Shown piece after piece: positions 1 through 8,196 of a stretch of DNA of 64,000 nucleotides. Numbering within the stretch: position 1 is the stretch's first letter; every line of letters starts with the position of its first letter. A model generated the notes under the pieces. The model saw only the letters and a list, made by a program, of their open reading frames with translations. It was not told the DNA's origin and ran no database searches. The stretch is from an uncultured bacterium (lineage in GTDB: Bacteria > Cyanobacteriota > Vampirovibrionia > Gastranaerophilales > Gastranaerophilaceae). The stretch spans positions 1-64,000 of the forward strand of contig CASDRS010000014.1 in assembly GCA_949283255.1 (NCBI GenBank), written 5' to 3'. The translations under genes and the position numbers were made by a program.

Positions 1-114
1 TTGTCCCTTTCCGTTTCTAATTTCCTTAGTCATGTTTACGGCCTTTTTACACCTTTTCTTTAATTCATGTCTGTTACTTTGTTACATTTCGTTACAATTG
101 GCTATTTTGGAGAA

Positions 115-945
115 CTACATATCGAGTCCGAGATCGAGGGTCGGAGCCTTTGCTACTATTGCACTTGAAGATATAATATCCACTCCGCACTCAGCTATTT
201 CACGAACAGTATTTAAACGAACATTACCGCTTGCTTCAACAATGGCTTTTTTATTTATAATATTGCAAGCTTCCTTCATCATTTCACAAGGCATATTATC
301 GAGCATAATAATATCAGCTCCTACTTGAACTGCTTCCTTAACCTGTTCTATAGTATCGCATTCAACTTCAATTTTATGAGCGTGTGAAATATTTTCTCTT
401 AATTTACGAACAGCATTTGTTATAGAACCTGCAAACTTAATATGGTTATCTTTTATCATAGCGCAATCAGACAGATTAAATCTGTGAAGTGCACCCCCGC
501 CTGTTTTTACGGAATATTTTTCAAAAGCTCTAAAGTTTGGAGTTGTTTTTCTTGTATCTACAATTTTTGCAGGCAAATCTCCAATAGCAGTCTGATATTT
601 ATTCGTTTCTGTCGCTATTCCACTCATACGCTGAATATAATTAAGAGCAACACGTTCACCCATTAAAATTGCTCTTGCAGAACCTGAAATGTCCGCAATC
701 TTGTCCCCTTTTTTTATTTTATCTCCATCTTTAAAATAAAACTTTATTTTTACATCAGGAGAAAGGATTTTGAAAACAGCTTCAAAAACCTTAATTCCGC
801 AAAGTACGCCGTCTTCTCTAGTATCAAGCGAACCACTCAAAACAGCATCTTCGTCTGCAAGATTTTCGGTAGTAATATCACCAAACCCTATATCTTCTTT
901 TAACGCATTTTTTATATGTTCTTCGATAAAAAAATTACTTAGCAA
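115..945 (-). CDS. nadC: Nicotinate-nucleotide pyrophosphorylase (quinolinate phosphoribosyltransferase)
   Basis: Makes nicotinate mononucleotide from quinolinate and PRPP in de novo NAD synthesis, in the cytoplasm. With a TTG start at 943-945 the protein is 276 aa, the usual family length. DTRKTTP (about residues 130-136), GGALHRFNLSD (about 149-160) and KDNH (165-168) are the family's substrate-binding motifs. I chose the TTG because AAGGAG at 955-960 sits 9 nt upstream and the family-typical N-terminus begins just after it. A longer ATG-started frame to 1065 would run deep into nadB and adds non-homologous sequence. The start overlaps the end of nadB by 11 nt, so translation is probably coupled. 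nadA is not in the window. Confidence 0.95.
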   Translation of the reverse strand: MLSNFFIEEHIKNALKEDIGFGDITTENLADEDAVLSGSLDTREDGVLCGIKVFEAVFKILSPDVKIKFYFKDGDKIKKGDKIADISGSARAILMGERVALNYIQRMSGIATETNKYQTAIGDLPAKIVDTRKTTPNFRAFEKYSVKTGGGALHRFNLSDCAMIKDNHIKFAGSITNAVRKLRENISHAHKIEVECDTIEQVKEAVQVGADIIMLDNMPCEMMKEACNIINKKAIVEASGNVRLNTVREIAECGVDIISSSAIVAKAPTLDLGLDM

Positions 946-2551
946 AACAAATTTCTCCTTCTTTTTTGGAAATATGGCTATGAGAAGATGCCTCATCGGT
1001 TTGCAGGTAATCAGTCCTGTAATGAGCACCACGAGATTCCTTACGTTGAAGCGCACTGATTGCAATCAATTTTGCAACAGTAAGCATATTTCTAAACTCA
1101 TATTCAGCTCTGCTTAAACAACATTTTTTACGAGGGAATGAAGCTGCAAGCTTGTCTAATTTTTCGATACCTTTTAATAAAGAAGCTTCATCACGCAAAA
1201 TTCCAACGTGCTCCCACATAATATTTTGAAGTTCTCTCTTCAAAGGAACAACGTCAATCTCATCAGACTCTAAAGGCTCTGAATACTGTTCAATAGTTGT
1301 TTTTATTTCAGTATCAATCTGCTTTGGCGAATCAAGCTTTTTACTCTTTAGGTAATCCGCAACCTCAAACGCGCAAACAACACACTCCAATAAAGAGTTG
1401 CTAGCCAAGCGGTTACCGCCGTGCAAACCTGTTGATGCGACCTCACCTATTGCATAAAGTCCATCTATTGAAGTTTTGCCCTCAATATTAGTTTTTACAC
1501 CACCCATAAAATAATGTGCAGCAGGAGCAACAGGAATAAAATCGTGTGCCATATCTATACCGTTCTCCAAACATTTTTTAGAAATATTAGGGAAACGTTT
1601 TTTAATCTTATCTGTATCAATACAAGTAGCATTCAAATAAACGCAATCCGTATGATTTTTTTTCATTTCGTTATAATTAGCCCTTGTAACAATATCACGA
1701 GGAGCAAGTTCTAATCTCTCATCATACTTGTGCATAAACTCAACACCGTCAGCATCAACAAGCTTAGCCCCCTCCCCACGTACAGCTTCTGAAATCAAAA
1801 ATCTGTTTTCATCACCGTCAATTGCCAATGCTGTAGGATGGAATTGAACAAATTCCATATCCTGCATAACTGCACCTGCATTGTAAGCAAGAGCTAAACC
1901 ATCACCGGTTGCTCCGACAGGGTTTGTTGTATATTTATATAATTGACCGATACCGCCTGTTGCAAGGATTACAACAGATGCATAAATCGTCTCATATTCC
2001 TTTGTAATATTATTAAATACTAAAACCCCTTTACATTCGGATTTTGAATTAACAAGTAAATCTACAGCAACAGTTTGCTCGTATATATCAATATTTTCAT
2101 TTTCTCTTACTTTAGCACAAAGAGCCTGCTCTACCATTCTACCAGTAGCGTCCCCGCCTGAGTGAAGAACTCTTTTTACACTGTGTGCAGCCTCTAATGT
2201 ATATGTAAGAGCACCATTTTCGTCCCTGTCAAATTCAACACCGAAATTAAGTAAATCCTTTATAACTCTGTCTGAGTTTTCTGAAATAAATTTAACCGTA
2301 TTAAATTCACTCAACCCTGCACCAGCTTTAATAGTATCGCTGATATGAGATGAAGTTGAATCGTTTTTATTTTCTTTCATAACGCCAACCATACCACCTT
2401 GAGCGTAGTTGGAGTTACTTTCACCTAAATTTGATTTTGTAATCAACAAAATTCCGTCAGGAAGCTCAGCCTGCTGTTCTATTTTCAAAGCAGCATACAA
2501 GCCTGCAATTCCGCTTCCTATTATTATTGTGGAGTAATTTGAATATTTCAT
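935..2551 (-). CDS. nadB: L-aspartate oxidase
   Basis: FAD enzyme that oxidises L-aspartate to iminoaspartate, the first step of de novo NAD synthesis. The 538-aa length is typical. Visible motifs: the N-terminal dinucleotide-binding GSGIAG (12-17), ATGG (197-200), HPTAL (238-242), AHYFMGG (345-351) and HGGNRLASNSLLE (377-389), all typical of the succinate dehydrogenase/fumarate reductase flavoprotein superfamily and matching NadB rather than SdhA. GAGG lies 11 nt before the ATG, and a TATAAT-like -10 on the minus strand is at 2580-2585. It is first gene of a nadB-nadC pair. In an anaerobe fumarate would be a likely electron acceptor (known for the family, not shown here). Confidence 0.95.
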   Translation of the reverse strand: MKYSNYSTIIIGSGIAGLYAALKIEQQAELPDGILLITKSNLGESNSNYAQGGMVGVMKENKNDSTSSHISDTIKAGAGLSEFNTVKFISENSDRVIKDLLNFGVEFDRDENGALTYTLEAAHSVKRVLHSGGDATGRMVEQALCAKVRENENIDIYEQTVAVDLLVNSKSECKGVLVFNNITKEYETIYASVVILATGGIGQLYKYTTNPVGATGDGLALAYNAGAVMQDMEFVQFHPTALAIDGDENRFLISEAVRGEGAKLVDADGVEFMHKYDERLELAPRDIVTRANYNEMKKNHTDCVYLNATCIDTDKIKKRFPNISKKCLENGIDMAHDFIPVAPAAHYFMGGVKTNIEGKTSIDGLYAIGEVASTGLHGGNRLASNSLLECVVCAFEVADYLKSKKLDSPKQIDTEIKTTIEQYSEPLESDEIDVVPLKRELQNIMWEHVGILRDEASLLKGIEKLDKLAASFPRKKCCLSRAEYEFRNMLTVAKLIAISALQRKESRGAHYRTDYLQTDEASSHSHISKKEGEICFAK

Positions 2552-2711
2552 AATTCACGTAGCCTCAAATTTTCTATCAATTATATGATACGCAAAAATA
2601 TACAAAAATACTAGTCTCCAAAATTAAGTTTTTATTAAGTTTTAACACCTCTAACTAATCCATAACAATTTCAACTCTGATAAAATATCCAAAAATACCC
2701 AACAGGGTAAT

Positions 2712-2729
2712 AGACTAAGCACTTAGTCT
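2712..2729. promoter_or_regulatory. Perfect 8-2-8 palindrome upstream of the response regulator
   Basis: AGACTAAG-CA-CTTAGTCT is a perfect inverted repeat with a 2-bp centre. It lies 50 bp before the ATG of the NarL-type regulator, next to AT-rich -10-like sequence. NarL/FixJ regulators often bind 7-2-7 inverted heptamers, so an autoregulatory operator is plausible but inferred. Confidence 0.5.
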
Positions 2730-2778
2730 TATATTTAATAGACTTGTCAGCATATTGAAAGAAAGAGGGGTTAATAAA

Positions 2779-3471
2779 ATGTTAAAAACAACAGAAGCTG
2801 CGACAGAAACTAAGGTAATAACAATTGCGATAGTAGAAGATTTCAAACTTACAAGAGTAGGACTAAGATGCGCCCTTAATTCGAACGAAGACATGAAAGT
2901 TGTAGCTGAAGCCGAAGATGCTATAGAAGGATTAAAATTAATCGAAAGACTAAAACCGGATGTAATACTAATGGACTTAGGACTTCCGGGAATGAACGGA
3001 ATAGAAGCAACAATTAAAGTAAAAGAAATGCTGCCAAACACAAAAATTATAGCACTTACTTCACACGATAGGGAAGAAGAAGTAGTAGCGGCACTAAGTT
3101 CAGGTGCAAGCGCATATTGTTTAAAAGATATTGATCCCGGCAAATTAGCTGACGTAGTAAGGGATGTAGCAGAAGGCGTATGCTGGATTGACCCTGTAGT
3201 AGCACAAATGGCACTTAATTCATTCCCGAAAGTAGAAAATATAGGATTTTTACCAGGAAAATCTCAAACAGAAGGAAGAGTACCTCTTACAGAGAGAGAA
3301 TTTGAAGTTTTAAAACACCTTGTCAGCGGAAAAAGCAACACAGAAATTGCAAAAGAACTTATCGTAAGTGTACACACCGCAAAAGCACATGTTTGTTCTA
3401 TCCTGCAAAAAATGTGCGTCAACGACAGAGTTCAAGCAGCAGTAAAAGCCGTTAAAGAAGGAATGGTCTAA
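2779..3471 (+). CDS. NarL/LuxR-family response regulator
   Basis: Two-domain DNA-binding response regulator of 230 aa. The receiver domain (about 15-135) has the acidic pair E20-D21, phospho-acceptor Asp66 in the motif VILMD, Thr94 and Lys116, so phosphorylation is expected. A linker leads to a LuxR-type helix-turn-helix (about 170-225) starting LTEREFEVLKHL. I chose ATG 2779 because AGAGGGG (2764-2770) is 8 nt upstream; a TTG at 2755 would start before that site. No kinase is adjacent: the nearest intact histidine kinase is at 29-30.7 kb, so this is an orphan regulator. A palindrome at 2712-2729 may mediate autoregulation. The target genes are unknown. Confidence 0.9.
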   Translation: MLKTTEAATETKVITIAIVEDFKLTRVGLRCALNSNEDMKVVAEAEDAIEGLKLIERLKPDVILMDLGLPGMNGIEATIKVKEMLPNTKIIALTSHDREEEVVAALSSGASAYCLKDIDPGKLADVVRDVAEGVCWIDPVVAQMALNSFPKVENIGFLPGKSQTEGRVPLTEREFEVLKHLVSGKSNTEIAKELIVSVHTAKAHVCSILQKMCVNDRVQAAVKAVKEGMV

Positions 3472-3479
3472 ACACACAA

Positions 3480-3509
3480 AAAGTCAGGGCAATACAAAGC
3501 CCTGACTTT
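3480..3509 (+). terminator. Hairpin terminator after the response regulator
   Basis: AAAGTCAGGGC (3480-3490) pairs with GCCCTGACTTT (3499-3509) around an 8-nt loop. It lies just past the stop at 3471 and before the glmU promoter. The T-tract is short. Confidence 0.7.
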
Positions 3510-3524
3510 CAACTTCCTCTAACC

Positions 3525-3553
3525 TTGACTACACATTATCCGTTTAGTAATAT
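3525..3553 (+). promoter_or_regulatory. Sigma-70 type promoter for glmU
   Basis: TTGACT (3525-3530), 17-bp spacer, TAATAT (3548-3553). The predicted start of transcription is near 3560, which leaves a 5' leader of about 28 nt containing the ribosome binding site AAGAGG. Confidence 0.65.
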
Positions 3554-3587
3554 TTAACTGTAATTAAGGAAGAAAGAGGATAATAAA

Positions 3588-4871
3588 ATGGAAATAAAAT
3601 CAATAATTCTTGCTGCCGGAAAAGGAACAAGAATGAAATCTGAAACACCAAAAGTTTTGCACGAAATTTATGGAAAACCTTTGCTGGGCTATGTTTTAGA
3701 TAACGTAAAGAATATTACATCAGAGAATTTTGTAATCGTAGGACACCACGCACAAGAAGTGGAAACTTACGTAGAAAAGAATTATTCTGATGCAAAAACT
3801 ATCCTCCAATCTCCACAACTCGGAACCGGACACGCTGTATCAATGGCTTGTCCTTATTTGAAAGATTATACTGGTTTAGTACTAATTTTATGCGGGGATA
3901 CTCCGCTTATAACAGAAGAAACCCTTTCAAAATTTGTAGATTTTCACAAAAATTCTAATTCAGACTTAACCGTTATGAGTACAATTTTTGACAACCCTAC
4001 AAATTACGGACGTATAATTAGAGATGCTGACAATACCTTAAAATGTATTGTAGAAGAAAAAGATGCAACACCAGAGCAAAAGAAAGTAAAAGAAGTTAAT
4101 GCAGGAATTTACTGTCTGGATTGGGGCAAAATTAAAAATGCCTTTTCCGAACTTAAGAGCAACAACGCTCAAGGTGAATATTACCTGACAGACATAATCG
4201 AATGGGGCAAAAAACATTCCTTGAACGTAAATGCCTTTATATTGGAAAACAATGAAGAAATTTACGGTATTAATTCAAGAATTAATTTAGCAGAAGCAAC
4301 AAAAATTTTAACCAAAAGAGTTTTAAACAACCTTATGCTAAACGGAGTTACAATCGTAGATCCTGATAGTACTTGGATTAGTGCTGATACAGAAATCGGA
4401 CAAGATACAATAATTTATCCGTCAACCTACATTGAAGGCAAAAACAAAATCGGGAAAAATTGTAAAATTGGTCCATGTGCGCACCTAAGAGGCGGAGTTG
4501 AAATTCAAGACAACATCAAAATAGGGAATTTTGTTGAAGTTAAGAAATCCGTAATTAAGTCAAACACAAATGTCGGACACCTCTCATATATAGGGGATAG
4601 CGAACTCGGCTCACATGTAAACATCGGCGCAGGTACAATTACAGCTAATTACAACCCGCTTAATAAAGTTAAGAGCAAAACAATACTTGAAGATGGAGTA
4701 AAAATAGGCTCAAATACAGTCCTTGTAGCCCCAGTAAAAGTAGAAGAAGGAGCAAACATCGGAGCTGGAACTGTTGTTACAAAAAATGTTCCATCGTGGG
4801 CTCTCGGGATTACAAGATCTCCGCTGAAAATCTTTGAAAATTGGGTTAAAGATAAGCTAAAACAGCTATAA
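3588..4871 (+). CDS. glmU: Bifunctional GlcN-1-P acetyltransferase / GlcNAc-1-P uridyltransferase
   Basis: Makes UDP-GlcNAc, the precursor for peptidoglycan and lipid A. The N-terminal nucleotidyltransferase carries LAAGKGTRMKS (9-19) and PKVLH. The C-terminal left-handed beta-helix shows hexapeptide repeats and the acetyltransferase signature GHLSYIGDSELG followed by NIGAGTITANY. At 427 aa it is somewhat shorter than E. coli GlmU (456 aa), with a trimmed C-terminal tail after the last helix coils; both active sites look intact. It stands alone with its own promoter. GlmS and GlmM are not in the window. murA (24.9 kb), which uses the product, and yvcK (41.3 kb), whose family binds UDP-GlcNAc, are both nearby. 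Confidence 0.95.
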   Translation: MEIKSIILAAGKGTRMKSETPKVLHEIYGKPLLGYVLDNVKNITSENFVIVGHHAQEVETYVEKNYSDAKTILQSPQLGTGHAVSMACPYLKDYTGLVLILCGDTPLITEETLSKFVDFHKNSNSDLTVMSTIFDNPTNYGRIIRDADNTLKCIVEEKDATPEQKKVKEVNAGIYCLDWGKIKNAFSELKSNNAQGEYYLTDIIEWGKKHSLNVNAFILENNEEIYGINSRINLAEATKILTKRVLNNLMLNGVTIVDPDSTWISADTEIGQDTIIYPSTYIEGKNKIGKNCKIGPCAHLRGGVEIQDNIKIGNFVEVKKSVIKSNTNVGHLSYIGDSELGSHVNIGAGTITANYNPLNKVKSKTILEDGVKIGSNTVLVAPVKVEEGANIGAGTVVTKNVPSWALGITRSPLKIFENWVKDKLKQL

Positions 4872-4992
4872 TCCGCCAGTTTAAGCCTCAAAATTTATAT
4901 ACTAACTTTTTGTAAAAAAATTTGTAACTTTCTTGCCTTCAAAAAAAGTATAAGCTACAATATTAAGTATTAGATTTGAGGAGATATGTTGG

Positions 4993-6183
4993 ATGCCGGA
5001 ATTAGCCAGAAAGTACGAAGAACGCTATTATTATCGGGAAAGTTTTCAATACGCAAAGAGTACTCTAAAGCCTTTGCCGCAACAAACTGAGAAAAATAGT
5101 CATCATCACATACACAGGCAAAGTCCAAAACGTAATGATGCAAAAATAAAAAGAAATCAACTTATTTCAAAAGTTATTTCTATGAGCTTTTTATTGGCTA
5201 TGGGTTTATTTGTACTTCCTGTAGGGTTTAAAAACATTACAAAATCAATGTTTACAAAATCTCCTTATCCTTCTGTAAAAACAGACTACAGCAAGATTGT
5301 ATTCCCAACACAAAACTATCTACATAACAATTGGTTTATGGGCGAATTTTCGCTAAGCGGAGCTGAAACAAAAAAACCGGCCATGCTTCCATTATCTGAA
5401 GGGGTTGAATTAACGGATCTTGAAAATCAAATTAAAAATATTATGCCTATGTATCCGTCAATCCATCCTGCAGTTTTTGTGTGGGATTATGAGACAGGAA
5501 ATTATGTAGATATCAACGCTTCAGAAACATTCTCAGCTGCAAGTATTATTAAAATTCCTGTACTATTACAACTATTCAGGTCAATAGAAAATAATCAGGT
5601 TTCATTATATGACGAAATGCCTTTGACCGAATACTACAGATCTGAGGGTTCTGGGGATTTACAATTTAGAGCGGCTAATTCAAGATATACACTTGACCAA
5701 TTAGCAAGAGTAATGATTACCCACTCAGACAATTCTGCTACAAACATGATTATGAGCCAAATCGGTTCTATGACTGATGTAAATCAGGGGATTAGAGATT
5801 GGGGACTTACGCATACTCAAGTACACAATTGGCTGCCTGATTTAGCAGGAACAAACTTTACAACAGCAAGAGATCTTGCAAGAATGTTGTACAACATTGA
5901 AAATCCTGACTTTTTGTCAGCTGAATCCAGAGAAAAAATCTTTGACTACATGGGTCATGTAAAAAATAACAGACTCATTCAAGCAGGTCTTGGAAGCGGA
6001 GCCTCTTTCCTTCATAAAACCGGTGATATCGGCAAAATGCTTGGAGATGCTGGCATTGTATTTGCGCCAAACGGCAAAAAATACATAGTCGTTATACTTG
6101 CAAACAGACCTTATAACTCACCTTTAGGCAAAGATTTCATTGTAAAAGCTTCAGAAATCATTTATAACTATATGGTTAGATAA
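4993..6183 (+). CDS. Membrane-anchored serine hydrolase of the class A beta-lactamase fold
   Basis: 396 aa, with a cytoplasmic basic N-terminus, one membrane segment (about 57-79) and an extracytoplasmic class A beta-lactamase/DD-peptidase fold. The catalytic SxxK is S184-I-I-K187, SDN is 245-247, and the KTG triad is HKTG 341-344. The omega-loop reads N-W-L-P-D-L-A (279-285) where class A enzymes have R-W-E-P-E-L-N, so the deacylating Glu166 is Leu281 and Asn170 is Ala285. By known mechanism this should acylate but deacylate beta-lactams poorly. It may act as a peptidoglycan DD-peptidase or a penicillin-binding protein. GAGGAG (4978-4983) supports the ATG at 4993. It is monocistronic. Confidence 0.8.
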   Translation: MPELARKYEERYYYRESFQYAKSTLKPLPQQTEKNSHHHIHRQSPKRNDAKIKRNQLISKVISMSFLLAMGLFVLPVGFKNITKSMFTKSPYPSVKTDYSKIVFPTQNYLHNNWFMGEFSLSGAETKKPAMLPLSEGVELTDLENQIKNIMPMYPSIHPAVFVWDYETGNYVDINASETFSAASIIKIPVLLQLFRSIENNQVSLYDEMPLTEYYRSEGSGDLQFRAANSRYTLDQLARVMITHSDNSATNMIMSQIGSMTDVNQGIRDWGLTHTQVHNWLPDLAGTNFTTARDLARMLYNIENPDFLSAESREKIFDYMGHVKNNRLIQAGLGSGASFLHKTGDIGKMLGDAGIVFAPNGKKYIVVILANRPYNSPLGKDFIVKASEIIYNYMVR

Positions 6184-6215
6184 TATTTAGAATAAAAATT
6201 AAAGTTCAAATCCTG

Positions 6216-7715
6216 TTAGGCATTTGTTTTTAAGGATTTTTGCTGAGCCATCTTAGCTCTCAATTTATTCTCAATATCAGTTCTTACCTGATATTCTTTG
6301 TTATCTTTATCCATAAATCTCCAACCTACAATCATTGCAGGCATTAAGATACCTAAGAAACCTATACAAGCTCCGATATTTTTAAGTGTTGCCCCCCTGT
6401 TAGCTTTCTTAACCTTATCCAAATATTTGCCGAGAAGTTTTAACTTGTCTTCATCTGAGAACTCTTTGAATGAAACTCCATCAGCCTTTGCCTTAGCCTT
6501 TGCAGCTTCAATTTCTTTTGCAACAAACTCTTCACCTTTATTATAAAGAAGAGTCAATTTATCTTTAAGTCCTTTGATTTCCTCAGGATCTATAAACTTT
6601 CTGTTATCGATGGCACCAGTGCCGCTGATAGGCTTATGTGTCTTAGGATCAAGTTTTTCTGTTCCCTTAAGAGTCTTAATTAATTCACATTTCTTAGCCA
6701 TTCTGACAATAAGATTGTCTTGATTTGTGTTTACAAATTCGTATATCTCTACAGGAGAAGGATTTCCAATAGGGAATCTGTTTACGTTATGCATTATGTG
6801 TTTATTCAAAAGTGCATCTTTCAATTCTTCAGACTCGATAACCCTTGCATCAAGGTCAATCGGAATATTATGTTTTTCCAGAGAATGCTTTTCTAACCAA
6901 GACTTAATCATGCCGCCTGCCATATACATGAATAACCAGAAACTGCCTTCTTTTATAACAAAGCCCATAAATTCCTGCTTATTCTGAGCTTTAACAAGTC
7001 TTTCCGTCGTAATTGTCCCATCAACAATCATAAGGTTCTTTACAGGTGAAAACATAAAATCTTGAATATTGAATTTACCTGTAAAATTAGGGTTCTTTTT
7101 CTTCTTATCAGACTTAAACTGCTTGTAAACTTCAGGTGTTTTATTGTCTTTTGGTTGCTTTACGTAAGTATCCTGATTTAGTTTAGCCTGCTTTTCATAA
7201 AACTCTTTTGTAATCTTCTTTTCTCTGTATTTCTGTCTAAAATCAGTTAAAGCTCCGTATGAAAGTATAGTAAGTAATGTAGAAATAACAAATTTTGAAA
7301 ACGTTAAGCCCTTAAAAGTTTTTTGCTTATCGGTTATATATTCAAGGCTCTTAGCAATCTTTTTGACATTTTTATTATCTTTGTACTTTATGTCATTAAG
7401 CTTTGCAAACTTCTTAGCAGCCTCGAAAACTTCTTTGTCTTTTAAAACTCTTACATCAACACCGTGATCAAAACCCAAAGGCTTGAACAAAGCAAAGTTT
7501 AAAATTGCTTTATAAGTAGGAATACCTAATAACCATAATGCCTGTGTACCAAACTCATCAATAAGTCTATCCTGACTCTCTGCATCTTTTCCTGTAATAT
7601 ACGAACCTGCCGTAAGCCCTAAACTATTTGATGTATCCTTGATTGCCATAGGAATCAAAGAATCATTATTACCTAAAATTGAATATATTTTGCTCGCTAT
7701 AATTGGGGATATCAT
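6216..7715 (-). CDS. Uncharacterised multi-pass membrane protein
   Basis: I do not recognise this 499-aa protein. It has about four hydrophobic stretches: roughly residues 55-78, 143-160, 258-275, and a C-terminal segment around 445-468. Between these are long Lys-rich soluble parts (for example the KKKKNP region near 205) and a Lys/Glu-rich helical stretch around 390-425. There is no signal peptide or catalytic motif. The N-terminus (SPIIASKIYSILGNNDSLIP) is not cleavable-looking. Translation starts at ATG 7713-7715 behind AAAAGG. The leader carries mutually exclusive GGAAGG/CCTTCC pairings that could control the start (see 7731-7756). It is probably lineage-specific. Confidence 0.6.
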   Translation of the reverse strand: MISPIIASKIYSILGNNDSLIPMAIKDTSNSLGLTAGSYITGKDAESQDRLIDEFGTQALWLLGIPTYKAILNFALFKPLGFDHGVDVRVLKDKEVFEAAKKFAKLNDIKYKDNKNVKKIAKSLEYITDKQKTFKGLTFSKFVISTLLTILSYGALTDFRQKYREKKITKEFYEKQAKLNQDTYVKQPKDNKTPEVYKQFKSDKKKKNPNFTGKFNIQDFMFSPVKNLMIVDGTITTERLVKAQNKQEFMGFVIKEGSFWLFMYMAGGMIKSWLEKHSLEKHNIPIDLDARVIESEELKDALLNKHIMHNVNRFPIGNPSPVEIYEFVNTNQDNLIVRMAKKCELIKTLKGTEKLDPKTHKPISGTGAIDNRKFIDPEEIKGLKDKLTLLYNKGEEFVAKEIEAAKAKAKADGVSFKEFSDEDKLKLLGKYLDKVKKANRGATLKNIGACIGFLGILMPAMIVGWRFMDKDNKEYQVRTDIENKLRAKMAQQKSLKTNA

Positions 7716-7730
7716 TCTAATTTACCTTTT

Positions 7731-7756
7731 CCTTCCGGAAGGAGCACACTCCTTCC
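7731..7756 (-). promoter_or_regulatory. Possible Shine-Dalgarno switch in the leader of the 499-aa gene
   Basis: On the minus-strand RNA, GGAAGGAG-UGUG-CUCCUUCC (7756-7737) makes an 8-bp tetraloop hairpin. It is followed at once by GGAAGG (7736-7731) and AAAAGG, the ribosome binding region of the gene starting at 7715. CUCCUUCC can pair either with the upstream GGAAGGAG or with the downstream GGAAGG, so the two folds exclude each other. Regulation is inferred. Confidence 0.4.
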
Positions 7757-8196
7757 TAAAACTCACAATCACAAGCCCCAAACCAAATTCATTAATTTGA
7801 CAATTGGGGCATTAGCCTTTATATTTGAGTTTCGTCGGAAATTTTTTATCATACTACTACTTACTTTCACTTTATACCTAACACCTGTAAAATTTCTAAA
7901 TTGCTAATTTTAATTGTATTTTTAACGTTTTTTAACAAAAAAGAAGACCTTTTCTTGTGAAAAAGGCCTTGTTTATGATTTTATTTTTCAACAACATAAG
8001 TAAGTGTCTTATTATACAAACAAGCCCTTTTTATTACTTACTATACGTCGGTATTGAATTTTTCTAATCATTGCTTGAACATAATAATCTAAAAAGAAGA
8101 ATTTGTAAAGTCCTTTGTTGCGAAAACTTCATAAGATTATTAATACTTTTTGTAAAAATTACGCAATAATCGCGGATTTTATTACTTTATAATAGT
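7757..8196. other. 440-bp intergenic region with three possible RNA hairpins
   Basis: There is no credible long ORF. Visible features: an inverted repeat GCCCCAA (7775-7781)/TTGGGGC (7804-7810) with an inner AAATT/AATTT stem; a hairpin AAGACCTTTT (7944-7953)/AAAAGGCCTT (7961-7970), which on the minus strand is followed by TTCTTTTTTG and so looks like a terminator; a minus-strand TATAAT at 8011-8016; and TATAAT at 8188-8193 just before the plus-strand gene at 8197. The region could hold a long structured leader of the 499-aa gene or a short RNA. Confidence 0.5.
7936..8016 (-). ncRNA. Candidate short transcript or attenuator
   Basis: A minus-strand TATAAT (8011-8016) is followed about 40 nt later by a terminator-like stem (7970-7944) and a T-rich tract (7943-7936). 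That predicts an RNA of about 70 nt. A 21-codon ORF inside it (start ATG near 7993) ends at the T-tract, so a leader peptide is also possible. I see no good -35. Confidence 0.2.

Noticed and set aside
32-328. 98-aa plus-strand ORF at the left edge
   Set aside because: Mostly antisense to nadC, no ribosome binding site; 1-114 shows no gene I can support.
943-1065. Longer ATG-started nadC reaching 1065
   Set aside because: The extra 40 residues overlap nadB, are not family-like, and have no ribosome binding site; TTG 945 has AAGGAG at 9 nt.
6200-6222. AGTTCAAATCC resembling a tRNA T-arm
   Set aside because: The flanks do not pair as a T-stem, no acceptor or anticodon arm fits, and the site abuts the end of the 499-aa gene.
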